Assembly: GCA_004553595.1 (NCBI GenBank)
Contig: SFKZ01000003.1
Coordinates: 62,001-126,000, forward strand
DNA: 64,000 bases
Source of the DNA: Methanobrevibacter ruminantium
GTDB lineage: Archaea; Methanobacteriota; Methanobacteria; Methanobacteriales; Methanobacteriaceae
Direction: 5' to 3'
Part shown: piece after piece, positions 8,286-16,845 of the stretch
Layout of the letters: each line of letters opens with the position of its first letter
Position numbering within the stretch: position 1 is the first letter of the stretch
The notes under the pieces: generated by a model
What the model saw: the letters and a program-made list of their open reading frames with translations, nothing else
What the model was told of the DNA's origin: nothing
Databases searched by the model: none
Made by a program: the position numbers and the translations under genes

Positions 8286-8365
8286 AGTTTATTCTCCAAT
8301 AGCTAAAAGTTTTTAAAAATAGAATTTTTATATAATATAAAATAAGATTTTTATAATAAATAAAT

Positions 8366-8425
8366 TTAATTAATGATTTAATCAATTGTTTAATTAATTA
8401 TTTAATTAACAGTTTAATTAATGAT
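8366..8425. repeat. Five-copy 12-bp tandem repeat between cbf5 and the dCMP deaminase gene
   Basis: Five 12-bp units of the form TTTAATTAATNN follow each other without gaps in the region between two divergent genes (8286-8523). Each unit contains the palindrome TTAATTAA or a one-base variant. The 12-bp phase is close to one helical turn, so it could present repeated binding sites on one DNA face, or be simple-sequence expansion. Confidence 0.75.
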
Positions 8426-8523
8426 TTGAAATTTAATTAAGATTTTAAAAAACCAGTTTACAAAAAACTATAATAATAAACGATTATAAATAATAAGAAT
8501 AGGTAAAGAAATGGAGAAATATT

Positions 8524-9000
8524 ATGGTTGATGGAGAATCCAAAATTGAAAACGAATCAAAACGTATGAGCAAAACTGAATATTATCTTGCAATTGCACT
8601 TGCTGTATCAAAAAGAAGTACTTGCTTAAAAAGACGCTATGGAGCTGTAATAGTAAATAACGATGAAATAATCAGTACAGGTTACAATGGAAATCCAAGA
8701 GGAGAAGAAAACTGTTGTGACAGAGGAACTTGCCAAAGAATGAATCTCCCATCAAATTCAGGAAATTATAATGACTGCTTTTCAGTTCATGCTGAACAGA
8801 ATGCTATGATCTCTGCAAGAAGGAAAGACATGCTTGGAGCAACCATTTATCTTGCAGGAGAAATGTCTGTTGATGGTGATTGGGTGGAAATAGAAGATGC
8901 AGAACCTTGCCCAATATGCTTTAGAATGATTAAAAACTCAGGAATTGACAAGATAGTGAGCAAGAAAGGAATCTTGAAGCTTCGCTATCCACTTCAATAA
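8524..9000 (+). CDS. dCMP deaminase family protein
   Basis: The 158-residue protein carries the zinc-dependent deaminase signature: HAEQNA (zinc His and catalytic Glu) near residue 98 and PCPICFRMI (two zinc Cys) near 137. An extra Cys cluster (CCDRGTCQR) lies between, as is common in dCMP deaminases and ComE-like proteins. The reaction makes dUMP for thymidylate synthesis. ATG 8524 has a GGAGAAAT site. It is transcribed away from cbf5 and ends before a T-rich terminator. Confidence 0.87.
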   Translation: MVDGESKIENESKRMSKTEYYLAIALAVSKRSTCLKRRYGAVIVNNDEIISTGYNGNPRGEENCCDRGTCQRMNLPSNSGNYNDCFSVHAEQNAMISARRKDMLGATIYLAGEMSVDGDWVEIEDAEPCPICFRMIKNSGIDKIVSKKGILKLRYPLQ

Positions 9001-9050
9001 ATAAATTTTTTAATTTTATTACCTATTTTTTATTTTTTAAAAAGAGAGTT

Positions 9051-9096
9051 TATTTTACATTTTTTTATTTTTTTTATTTTTTTATTTTTTTATTTC
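9051..9096 (+). terminator. T-tract terminator after the dCMP deaminase gene
   Basis: Several runs of six to eight T residues follow the stop codon of the deaminase gene on the plus strand, the usual form of archaeal intrinsic terminators. No strong hairpin is needed or seen. Confidence 0.5.
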
Positions 9097-9159
9097 TAAA
9101 AAAAGAGTACATTATAACTATTTTTATAAATTTTATAAATTTTTATATCAATTTGAATG

Positions 9160-9711
9160 TTAAATTTCAGGATAGTAATCTATATCATAGCCTAATTTTT
9201 TCATAATCATTAACTCATCTCTTGCATCTACAATTGCATTATGAGTTTCAGAATAATCCTTTTTTCCCAATATGCGAAGCATTTGCTCAACGCCATATCC
9301 TCTTCTTAATCTACCAGTCCCACAACAAGGCATGTGATTAGGGATATGTGGATTATGCTGTTTATAAGCAGCAACTTTCATTATGTCTCTCCAAGAAAAT
9401 CCATCATGAAGTTCAGGCAAATGACGTTTATCAAAAGAAGCATTGTAAGCAAGCAAATCCTTAACACCATTTGAATTAAGCAAATCATTTAAGTCATCAA
9501 TAGCATCTGGCCTATGTTTTATAAGGATTTCATGTTTTGTCATTCTCATTGAATTTGAATACATACCACCTATCTTTTCAGCTCTAGGCAAGATATAATA
9601 ACGAGAATCAGTTCTTTCAAAATCTTTGGATCTTGCAATTAAAACACCTATGGACATCACTTCATCTTTCCAATTTGTTTCTGTGTCTATAACTGCAAAC
9701 CGTCTTGACAT
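9160..9711 (-). CDS. DEDD-family 3'-5' exonuclease
   Basis: The protein (183 residues from ATG 9711) has the DnaQ/RNase T fold. FAVIDTETN near residue 5 gives the first DxE metal-binding pair, LLAYNASFDKRHLPEL gives the second Asp, and HNAIVDARDELMI near 165 gives the final His and Asp of the DEDDh type. It likely degrades DNA or RNA 3' ends; the substrate is not evident. The start is chosen at ATG 9711, four bases after a GAGGAG site, rather than the TTG at 9723. It stands alone between eL14 and the convergent deaminase gene. Confidence 0.82.
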   Translation of the reverse strand: MSRRFAVIDTETNWKDEVMSIGVLIARSKDFERTDSRYYILPRAEKIGGMYSNSMRMTKHEILIKHRPDAIDDLNDLLNSNGVKDLLAYNASFDKRHLPELHDGFSWRDIMKVAAYKQHNPHIPNHMPCCGTGRLRRGYGVEQMLRILGKKDYSETHNAIVDARDELMIMKKLGYDIDYYPEI

Positions 9712-10025
9712 AATACTCCTCAAAATAAGTTTAATAATATTATTTTAATTTTAATAATTTATAAAAATAACTAAAGAACTAAAAAAATAGCCAATAACAA
9801 TGATAAAAATAGTGAAAATAAATAAAAAAAGTAATTTAAAAAAAGAAAAAATTTAGAACCCATCAGAAAAAAACCTTGAAAAAGATTTTGATCAACCTTT
9901 TTTTTAAAAAGTTTGGATGATGAATTCTTATCTAATACACAAAAATGTGCTTTAATTTTAATATATAAAAAGTTAAAAAAGTAAATGTAAACTAACTAGA
10001 ATTTAGAATTGATGGAATAACAAAC
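9712..10025. other. Non-coding gap between exonuclease and eL14
   Basis: This stretch is AT-rich. On the minus strand it contains the end of the eL14 transcript and a T-rich run (9780-9850), so termination of the ribosomal transcript probably occurs here. A TTATATATT-like element near 9957-9968 could be a TATA box for the exonuclease gene, at a long distance. No gene was found. Confidence 0.4.
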
Positions 10026-10193
10026 TTATTCCATGATAGGTTCTAAATGGTTAATGTTACAACGTCTGTTTTTAACTTCGTCTCCTTTTACTTCTACGAA
10101 GTTTTCATCAATGATTGCAACAATTTCACATTCTTTACCTGCTTCTCTTCCAGCAGTTTTAATACATTTTCTACCAACTTCTATAGCTGCCAT
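10026..10193 (-). CDS. rpl14e: Ribosomal protein eL14
   Basis: This short gene encodes 55 residues beginning MAAIEVGRKCIKTAGREAG and containing CNINHLEP, the recognisable KOW-like core of archaeal eL14. Many archaeal eL14 proteins are longer by about 20 residues at the C-terminus, so this is a minimal form. Its ATG overlaps the cmk stop codon by one base (TAATG), which indicates translational coupling. It is the last gene of the eL34-cmk-eL14 unit. Confidence 0.9.
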   Translation of the reverse strand: MAAIEVGRKCIKTAGREAGKECEIVAIIDENFVEVKGDEVKNRRCNINHLEPIME

Positions 10194-10711
10194 TATATCA
10201 CCTTTAATGTTGTTAAAATAATTTCCGCAATACTGTCAGGATTAAAGCTGTCAGTATTTATAATTAAATCATAAATATCCATATTTCTAATATCTATATT
10301 ATGAATATCCATATATCTTAAAGCTTCACTTTCTTCACGGGAAAGAATTTCCTCTTTTGCAAGCTCAATTGATTTGTCTTCTCTTTCACATACCCTTTTA
10401 GCTCTAACTTCTAAAGGTGCAGTGAAACAAACTTTTAAATCCGCATCAATGAAGTATGCAGAAAGTCTTCCTTCAACAATAAGATCTTGAGCTTCCTCTG
10501 CAAGTTTAGCTTGTCTATTATCAATCTCTTTATCGATGTCAGTATTATTTTCAGCAAATTTGCCGAATTCTACGGGAGTCATTCCTCTCTCTGCAGCCAT
10601 TTCTCTAAATATTGCACCAGCAGAAACGAATGGAATATCTAATCTTTCAGATAATACCTTTGCAGCAGTTGTAGTTCCACTACCTGCTGTCCCACCGATT
10701 GTTATTATCAT
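10193..10711 (-). CDS. cmk: Cytidylate kinase (archaeal type)
   Basis: The 172-residue enzyme phosphorylates CMP and dCMP with ATP. The P-loop is GGTAGSGTTTAAK at residues 6-18, and the NMP-binding region follows (FVSAGAIFREMA). The lid region is VCERE. The short length is normal for archaeal CMP kinases. Its start overlaps the eL34 stop and its stop overlaps the eL14 start, so the three genes are tightly coupled, matching the conserved archaeal order. Confidence 0.95.
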   Translation of the reverse strand: MIITIGGTAGSGTTTAAKVLSERLDIPFVSAGAIFREMAAERGMTPVEFGKFAENNTDIDKEIDNRQAKLAEEAQDLIVEGRLSAYFIDADLKVCFTAPLEVRAKRVCEREDKSIELAKEEILSREESEALRYMDIHNIDIRNMDIYDLIINTDSFNPDSIAEIILTTLKVI

Positions 10712-10977
10712 TATTTTCTTGCCTCATCTTTGAAATGTTTACGAGCACATTTTGGACATAAGTATCCACCAAATGGACGGTTAGGTCTTTTTTGAGATTT
10801 TGCTAATTTGCCAATCTCGTAAGGACGTCCTCTTGGAACACCATGTAATACAGCACCACATTCAGCACATACATGCTTAGATGGTTTTTTCTTTTTATAT
10901 CTTAAAACATTAACTCCACCAGGAGTTTTTGTGTTTACTCTTTTATATGATCTTGATCTAAATCTATTTGCAGGCAT
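10711..10977 (-). CDS. rpl34e: Ribosomal protein eL34
   Basis: The 88-residue basic protein has the eL34 pattern, MPANRFRSRSYKRVNTKTPGG at the start, and two Cys pairs (CAEC at about 37-40 and CPKC at about 74-77) that probably bind zinc. It is a large-subunit protein. A TATA-like element (TTTTTATATAGC, minus strand, near 11031-11043) lies about 60 bp upstream, so this gene probably begins a new transcript. Confidence 0.96.
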   Translation of the reverse strand: MPANRFRSRSYKRVNTKTPGGVNVLRYKKKKPSKHVCAECGAVLHGVPRGRPYEIGKLAKSQKRPNRPFGGYLCPKCARKHFKDEARK

Positions 10978-11030
10978 GTTCTCACCTAATTTGTTTTTTT
11001 AAAAATATCTACAAACATTACTTTTTAATA

Positions 11031-11043
11031 AGCTATATAAAAA
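11031..11043 (-). promoter_or_regulatory. Probable TATA box for the eL34-cmk-eL14 unit
   Basis: On the minus strand TTTTTATATAGCT lies 54-66 bp upstream of the eL34 ATG, giving a predicted start about 30-40 nt before the gene. The long gap behind it supports a separate transcript. Confidence 0.5.
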
Positions 11044-11284
11044 TATCAAATTGTCTTAATTTGTAGATTTGAAGTAAAATACATAATAATATTAAAATAT
11101 CTTAATATCTTAAAATCTAAAATTTTGAATAAAAGATATTTTGAAAAATATCATGAAAAAAGTATCATAAAATTTAGAATGAATTTAAAAATTAATTAAA
11201 ATTCATTTAGTTAAATGATTAACACTATCTAATATGATATTTAACTAATATATACTTTACTGTTTTCCATACTTTTTCTTTAGA

Positions 11285-11420
11285 ATTAAACTTCTTGAAA
11301 GATCCATACTTTCAAAGTTTAATCCCAATAAAAAAAATTACAGAAATTAAATTTTAAAATCCTGGCAATTTCCAACAACCCAAATTAAGTAGGCAAGTCC
11401 CACTTAACATGCCAATCATT
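11285..11420. ncRNA. Candidate structured non-coding RNA between eL34 and the EMC3-like gene
   Basis: The 795-bp gap 10978-11772 has no gene but contains two clear structures. A stem at 11285-11301/11309-11323 has 15 pairs, a two-base bulge and a 7-base loop. A nested hairpin pairs TGGCA (11363-11367) with TGCCA (11410-11414) around TTAAGT (11385-11390) and ACTTAA (11102+300, i.e. 11402-11407). The segment is less AT-rich than its surroundings. TATA-like elements exist on both sides (plus strand near 11246-11256; minus strand near 11446-11454) and T-runs at 11473-11478 (plus) and 11330-11337 (minus), so the transcribed strand is undecided. Confidence 0.4.
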
Positions 11421-11772
11421 AAAAATTCACCAAAATTTAGTATTACATATATCGTACTTTTTGGGATTATGGTTTTTTCAAATTTTAATTTTATTTCTTG
11501 AATGAAACTAGAAAATAACTTAGATTGATGAATTTAAGAAACTAAATATACATCAACAAGTCAGTTAAATAAATGCTAGCAACTAAGTATAATTAAATTA
11601 ATTTTATGATTGATTAAATTGAATAGTTATAGAAAACTTTCAATTTAATAGAAGTTTATTCTTATTAAACAATAAGAAAAAGATTTGCTAAATTTTTACT
11701 TCAAAAAATGAAATTTTTATGAATTTTTCAGCTGAAAAATTTCAAAATCAAATTCCATGAATTTTTCAAAAT

Positions 11773-12381
11773 CTAGAAACCATTTTTGAATCCCATAAAT
11801 TTCCTAATGATTTGTGACATTCCAAATGTACAAATGAAGTACCACCATAACCATCCAACTCCAAATGGAATTGTAGTTATGTTACCACCATAAAGCATTT
11901 GCCCTAATGAGTGGAAAATCGGAGTTAAAGTACAATAATAAACAGCTGGAGGAAATACAACAATAATATCTTTTATTGAAGATTGCCACATCCAAGCAAA
12001 GATTAATAAGATTGGAATCATAGTAACAATCATTGGTCTAAATGACATTTTCATAATTTCAGATTGGTCTGACATCATATCCATTTGTTTAGCTTGAACC
12101 TTTGCCATCTGTTTAGAGTCTCCACTAGCTTGAGCTTCTCTTAACTCTTTTTGCAAAGCTTTTGATTTAGCTTGCATTTCATTCATCTTATCCTGGTCCA
12201 CTAATAATTTTTGAGCTGTTACTGTTAAAAGGGATATGATTAATGATATCACAAATACAGTAAGTACAGGGTTATTAGGGGTAGGATCCATTTGAACTAA
12301 TGGATTAAGAACAGCATTCATAGCATCAAACACTGGTTGAAGCCAGGAAATACCTAATAAAAAACTACCTTGATACGCCAT
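11773..12381 (-). CDS. EMC3/TMCO1-like membrane protein insertase homologue (DUF106)
   Basis: The protein (202 residues from ATG 12381) has a hydrophobic segment near residues 40-60, a charged coiled-coil rich in Lys, Gln and Met at about 70-110 (KALQKELREAQ, QAKQMDMMSDQ), and further membrane segments at about 115-135, 140-155 and 170-190. This is the layout of the YidC/Oxa1-related archaeal DUF106 family, which probably helps insert membrane proteins. Its place after SecY and adkA is the conserved archaeal order and fits this job. ATG 12381 follows GAGGAATGAA and is preferred to the upstream GTG at 12393. Confidence 0.88.
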   Translation of the reverse strand: MAYQGSFLLGISWLQPVFDAMNAVLNPLVQMDPTPNNPVLTVFVISLIISLLTVTAQKLLVDQDKMNEMQAKSKALQKELREAQASGDSKQMAKVQAKQMDMMSDQSEIMKMSFRPMIVTMIPILLIFAWMWQSSIKDIIVVFPPAVYYCTLTPIFHSLGQMLYGGNITTIPFGVGWLWWYFICTFGMSQIIRKFMGFKNGF

Positions 12382-12681
12382 TTCATTCCTCACATGTTTA
12401 ATAATTTTTAATAGTAAATTATAGTTTTATTTTCTTTACAAATTTCAAACATTACATAATTGAAAATTATGCTAGATTCAAAATTTCATAAATTCTTTAA
12501 AAATACAATAAACTATTAAGTTATAAATTTTTTACAAATTTATAAATTAATAATTTAAAGCATAAGATTTAAAGCATAAGCTAATTTAATATCAAAATGA
12601 TTAATAACATGATAAAAATTAAAATAATTAGATAAAATCTAATTATTAAAATATTTTCATTTCAAATCAATCATGACCTGA
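12382..12681. other. Non-coding gap between adkA and the EMC3-like gene
   Basis: This stretch is almost entirely A and T with short imperfect repeats (for example 'aaagcataag' twice near 12556-12575). No gene or clear structure was seen. Confidence 0.4.
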
Positions 12682-13239
12682 TTATTTTAAAAGATCAACC
12701 ATTTTTCTAACGGTTGATGGCAAATGATTATCATGATTATTAATAATTTTTACAGTTGCTCCAGTTAAAGTAGCGTAAGCCATAGCTGCAGCCCTGTTCA
12801 TTTCTTGATGTAACTGAATATCCTTTGCCTTTTCAGCATCTCTTTGTCTGGTTTCATCACTCATTCTTCTAACCATGATCTCATCAGGATGAGCTTCAAC
12901 TAAAATGAAAGTGTCCGGATTTAATCCTTCCAATACCCATTTAGGAAGACCTGGCAAGAAACCAGCAGGTGTGCTAATAGTACAATGAGTGTCAACAATT
13001 ACATTTTCAGATTCGGATCTTTCCTTAATTCTGAGCCCTGCTTCTTTTTGAATCTCTTTTTGAGTGTCTGCAGGTAATTTTCTTAACTCATCCCTATTTT
13101 CAACAAGACCTTTTTCTACAGCGATTTCAGTCATGATATCTCCATAGTTTAAATGAAGATAATCTACTTCTTCTAATGTCTTTTTAAGTACAGTTGTACT
13201 TCCAGAACCTGGAATCCCAGTTAAAACTACTAATTTCAT
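12682..13239 (-). CDS. adkA: Adenylate kinase, archaeal type
   Basis: The 185-residue enzyme interconverts AMP, ATP and ADP. MKLVVLTGIPGSGSTT at the N-terminus is the P-loop of the archaeal AdkA family, and NVIVDTHCTISTPAGFLPGLP is the conserved nucleotide-binding segment, with RRMSDETRQRD as the lid. Its position directly after secY (108 bp) is the typical archaeal arrangement. Confidence 0.96.
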   Translation of the reverse strand: MKLVVLTGIPGSGSTTVLKKTLEEVDYLHLNYGDIMTEIAVEKGLVENRDELRKLPADTQKEIQKEAGLRIKERSESENVIVDTHCTISTPAGFLPGLPKWVLEGLNPDTFILVEAHPDEIMVRRMSDETRQRDAEKAKDIQLHQEMNRAAAMAYATLTGATVKIINNHDNHLPSTVRKMVDLLK

Positions 13240-13347
13240 TTAAATCCCTCTCACATTAAACATAAAATTAAATTTTTAAATTAACTAATAATAATCACAA
13301 AAAGAAAAAATAAAGGAATGATTGATTTAATCATTTCCAAAATCCTT

Positions 13348-14712
13348 CTATTCAAATACTTTTCTTAACATTGGGTGCATTTCCATAAGTTGCTCTTGAG
13401 CAATTTCCTCATAAAGCTTGTATACAATACCTACAGTAAGCAATACACCAGTACCTCCACCGAGAGCACCAGTTAAGTCAGCAATAAATGCCAATATACC
13501 TACAAACAAACCACCGAGAATTGTAAGAGCTGGAATATATTTTTTCATAATCATATAAAGTTGTCTTTTACTGCTTCTGAAACCAGGAATCTGTATACCT
13601 GAGTTATAAAGTTGTTTTGCAACTTCCTTTGCATTCAAAGAACCACTGATTTCTACCCATAACCATGAGAAGAGTACACAACAAGCTAAGAAGAAAATAC
13701 AATAGAATAATACCCTCAATGGATTTGTGAATAATACACTTAAACTATTTGGAGTGGTTAACCATAATGCAAGCCCACTAATTGGTCTTCCTCCAGAAAC
13801 TTGACCTAATATAGGGAAACCAAGCTTTTGGAATACACTAGCGAAAAGTGAAACGTTAACAAGAAGTGCACTTGTTAAAATAACCGGCATGTTACTTGCA
13901 TAAATGAATTTCAAAGGATATTTACCTACAGATCCTCTAATTCTACCGTGTCCTCTTACTTGACCATGAGAAATAGGAATTTCTATTCTCATACATTCAC
14001 CATATACAGCCATCAAGAATACAATGATTGTTGCAATCAATGGAATCAATATAGCGAAATTAGGAGCTCCTCCGATAATGGATTGGATGAATCCAGGAAG
14101 AATACCTGAAGCAGTAGTGGATGCCGCAGTAGCTGGCAAGAAGTTAAATATTCCGGTAATAATGGTTTGTGCTACACCTGCAGCAATGAACAATCCTACA
14201 CCACTACCGAATCCCCATTTGGATACTACTTCATCAAGGTATAAGATCAAGATTGCCCCAATGACCAATTGGAGAATCATAATACCATAAAATGAATTGT
14301 CAATAGGCACTAAACTTCCAGTAAGCACTAAAACTGCTGCCTCGAATATTGTGAATAAAATAGCTAATAATTTTTGAGTACTTTGAAACATAGCCTTATG
14401 TTCATGTTGAGATAAGTCTAAATTTAATATTTTTGCACCGACCAATAGTTGCAATACAATGGATGCAGTTACAATAGGCCCGATACCTAAAGTAAGTATT
14501 GACCCAAAACTACCTGCCATTACAGCCCTTAATTGGGCAAATTGGTCAACTGCAGCTGGACTCAAACCATATAAAGGAATTTGAGTTAAAAAGTAATATA
14601 TAACTAAAACTATAGCTGTCCATTTAAGCTTTTCACTAAAGTCTTGCCTATGAATAGGAGTCTTGACCTCAGGAAGCAACTTAAATATAGGCTTAAAATT
14701 CTCTAAAATCAT
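13348..14712 (-). CDS. secY: Preprotein translocase subunit SecY
   Basis: The 454-residue protein is the channel subunit of the Sec translocon in the cytoplasmic membrane. About ten hydrophobic segments are visible. The plug and early segments contain QIPLYGLSP and GIGPIVTASIVLQLL, and GECMRIEIPISHGQVRGHGR is the cytoplasmic loop that contacts the ribosome. GIQIPGFRSSKRQLYMIMKK precedes the last two segments. It is separated from uL15 by 572 bp and probably has its own promoter. Confidence 0.98.
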   Translation of the reverse strand: MILENFKPIFKLLPEVKTPIHRQDFSEKLKWTAIVLVIYYFLTQIPLYGLSPAAVDQFAQLRAVMAGSFGSILTLGIGPIVTASIVLQLLVGAKILNLDLSQHEHKAMFQSTQKLLAILFTIFEAAVLVLTGSLVPIDNSFYGIMILQLVIGAILILYLDEVVSKWGFGSGVGLFIAAGVAQTIITGIFNFLPATAASTTASGILPGFIQSIIGGAPNFAILIPLIATIIVFLMAVYGECMRIEIPISHGQVRGHGRIRGSVGKYPLKFIYASNMPVILTSALLVNVSLFASVFQKLGFPILGQVSGGRPISGLALWLTTPNSLSVLFTNPLRVLFYCIFFLACCVLFSWLWVEISGSLNAKEVAKQLYNSGIQIPGFRSSKRQLYMIMKKYIPALTILGGLFVGILAFIADLTGALGGGTGVLLTVGIVYKLYEEIAQEQLMEMHPMLRKVFE

Positions 14713-14928
14713 TTTTTCCCCGTTAATTATTATCTATTAATTCAAATCAGATTTAATTATTGTAATAAGAATAAATTAAATTCCAACTTTGAATTTTTCA
14801 ATTTAAATAAATTTTTAAATTCGTTGTAAATTTGTTTAATAAATTTTTTATGAAAATCCAAAATATTAGAAATGAATCATATAAGTGATTAAATCAGCGA
14901 TTAAAATCATCTAAATTCGCCTTATATA

Positions 14929-14945
14929 TTATATATAATATTATA
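14929..14945 (-). promoter_or_regulatory. Probable TATA box for secY-adkA
   Basis: On the minus strand a TATATAATATATAAGG stretch lies about 220 bp upstream of secY, in an otherwise plain AT-rich gap (14713-15200). It is the best TATA candidate in the gap, implying a long leader. Confidence 0.35.
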
Positions 14946-15199
14946 ATATTTTAGATTAATAATAAATATAATTTTTATATAATATAAACTATTCGATAAA
15001 CAATACAAAAATTAACTAGATTAATATTAAATTTTAAGGAAATTGTAAAAATTTAAAATTAAAAATTAAAATTAAAAATACTGAAAATAATTAAAGAATA
15101 ATTAAAAAATGTTCTAAAAAATGATCTAAAAATATTAAAAAAACAGTACAGGAAAAATGTTAAGAATAATTTAAAAATATAAAAAAATAAAAAATAATA

Positions 15200-15277
15200 A
15201 ACTAGTTAAAGAGCATAACACTCCCAACTAGTGAAAAGAATTTTGGTTCAGCTTTTGCTGGCCGAAGGCCAGTAAAA
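15200..15277 (-). terminator. Hairpins after uL15, probable end of the ribosomal transcript
   Basis: Two inverted repeats follow the uL15 stop. The nearer one at 15253-15277 is a stem of 11 pairs (one G-T) with a three-base loop, core CTGGCC/GGCCAG, unusually GC-rich here. The second pairs AACTAGTT (15200-15207) with AACTAGT (15226-15232). Their location just past the last gene of the run suggests transcript termination or 3' processing. Confidence 0.6.
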
Positions 15278-15284
15278 AGTGGGT

Positions 15285-15722
15285 CTATAATTCTACAGCT
15301 TCTCCGCCAGCTTCTTCTATTTTTTCGATTGCGCTTTCAGAGAATGCAGGAGATTTGACTACTAAAGGAATGTCAAGAGATCCAGTTGCTAAAACTTTGT
15401 TGTAACCTAATTCAGTTACATCAATTACAATAACATCGTCTTCTTTAGTTGCAATTCCTTGTGCTACAAACTCTTCAGCTTTGTCATTCAAGAAGTTTAA
15501 GTTGACAGGATAAGATTTGTGGATAGTTTTTTGAGGTCTTTTGAAACCATGTTTACCGAAGTAATATCTGTTTTCAATTACGGTAGTTGACCAGTGGTGT
15601 TTTCCAGCTCCAGCTTTACCTTTACCACCTTTGTTACCTGCTCCTCTTCTCCTTTTGACAGAGCCTCCACCGTTAGATCTGGAACCTCTCATCTTATTAA
15701 TCTTTTTACCTTTTCTAATCAT
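15285..15722 (-). CDS. rpl15: Ribosomal protein uL15
   Basis: The 145-residue protein starts with the conserved basic Gly-rich N-terminus (MIRKGKKINKMRGSRSNGGG, then GNKGGKGKAGAGKH) and ends with the Val-rich domain of archaeal uL15. It is the last gene of the eL19-uL18-uS5-uL30-uL15 run; a GGTGG site precedes the ATG. Confidence 0.97.
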   Translation of the reverse strand: MIRKGKKINKMRGSRSNGGGSVKRRRGAGNKGGKGKAGAGKHHWSTTVIENRYYFGKHGFKRPQKTIHKSYPVNLNFLNDKAEEFVAQGIATKEDDVIVIDVTELGYNKVLATGSLDIPLVVKSPAFSESAIEKIEEAGGEAVEL

Positions 15723-15733
15723 AATAATCCACC

Positions 15734-16192
15734 TTAAGCCATTCTTTTTGCAAGATTATTAATATCTTCGCCTCTGTAACCTAAGGATCCGCCTTCGTTT
15801 ACAGAATGTCTAATTCCTTTGTATCCTTTTCTTGGAGGATGTAAACGGAATACAGGTTTCATATCAATATCTTGAGCTTTGAGTTCTCCATTGAGTAATG
15901 CATTAGCTAATTCTTCAAAGGTAGAGTAATCAGTGTTTTCTGCTAAGTATTCTTCAGAGAGACGAGCTCCACCAACTAATCTTCCTCTTTTTTCAACAAG
16001 TTCAGTGAGAGTTTCTAAATCAACTTCACCCCAAGTGATGTAGTCTTTTGCTTTTTGGAGCATACCTTTGTAACTTGGGTTTTCATCAACTAATACAGCA
16101 TGACTAATTCTGTTAAGTCTTAACATTTCTAAAGTACTAGCAATGCCTTGTTTAACACCAGTAGTACCTCTAATTCTAATTACTAAATACAT
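15734..16192 (-). CDS. rpl30: Ribosomal protein uL30
   Basis: The 152-residue protein is the long archaeal form of uL30. It opens MYLVIRIRGTTGVKQG and shows LRLNRISHAVLVDENPSY, the conserved core. The C-terminus carries the archaeal extension with FRLHPPRKGYKGIRHS. It lies between uS5 and uL15, 11 bp from each. Confidence 0.97.
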   Translation of the reverse strand: MYLVIRIRGTTGVKQGIASTLEMLRLNRISHAVLVDENPSYKGMLQKAKDYITWGEVDLETLTELVEKRGRLVGGARLSEEYLAENTDYSTFEELANALLNGELKAQDIDMKPVFRLHPPRKGYKGIRHSVNEGGSLGYRGEDINNLAKRMA

Positions 16193-16203
16193 GATACCAC
16201 CGT

Positions 16204-16845
16204 TTATTGGATTACTCCCATATTTTTAAGGTCTTGTTCTGAAGCTTTCATTCTGCTTGCTTCTTTTAAAGCTTCGAATACAGCATTAGCAAAGTTTACA
16301 GTAGTTTGGGTTTGTCCACTTGCTTGAGACCATACGTCTTTGATACCAGCAAGGGAGAGGATGGTTTTACCAACATCACCAATAGCTAAACCTACACCTG
16401 CAGGAGCAGGTCTTAAGGTTACGTTTACACTACTTGCTTTACCGGTTACTTTGAAAGGAACAGTGTGTTGTCTTCCACAAACACAACCCCAGTCTCCACA
16501 ACCTCTTCTTACTTTGATAATGTTATATTTAGCGTTATCTACAGCTTTTCTGATAGCAGGACCTACTTCTCTAGCTTTACCTTGTCCTAAACCTACATAA
16601 CCATTTTTGTTACCTACTGCAACGATTACTCTAAAGTTTACTTTTCTACCAGATTTGTGCATTCTTTGAACTAAATTTACATCCATTACTTCTTCTTCTA
16701 AATCAGGAAGTAATGCATCTACAATTTCTAATTCCATTATAGGGAGACCTTTTTCGAAGATTTCGTCAATATCGGTGATATTTCCTGCTTTTACTTCTTT
16801 ACCTAAATTGGTTTTAGGTTCCCAATCATCCATATTAAAGCTCAT
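16204..16845 (-). CDS. rps5: Ribosomal protein uS5
   Basis: The 213-residue small-subunit protein has the double-stranded RNA-binding-like domain (VIVAVGNKNGYVGLGQGKA) and the C-terminal signature VTLRPAPAGVGLAIGDVGK. The CGDWGCVCGRQHTVPF segment is typical of archaeal/eukaryotic uS5. The start overlaps the uL18 stop by four bases (ATGA). Confidence 0.97.
   Translation of the reverse strand: MSFNMDDWEPKTNLGKEVKAGNITDIDEIFEKGLPIMELEIVDALLPDLEEEVMDVNLVQRMHKSGRKVNFRVIVAVGNKNGYVGLGQGKAREVGPAIRKAVDNAKYNIIKVRRGCGDWGCVCGRQHTVPFKVTGKASSVNVTLRPAPAGVGLAIGDVGKTILSLAGIKDVWSQASGQTQTTVNFANAVFEALKEASRMKASEQDLKNMGVIQ

Noticed and set aside
11330..11460. tRNA-like or RNase P RNA gene
   Set aside because: No cloverleaf, T-arm consensus or RNase P conserved region could be found; only simple hairpins are present.
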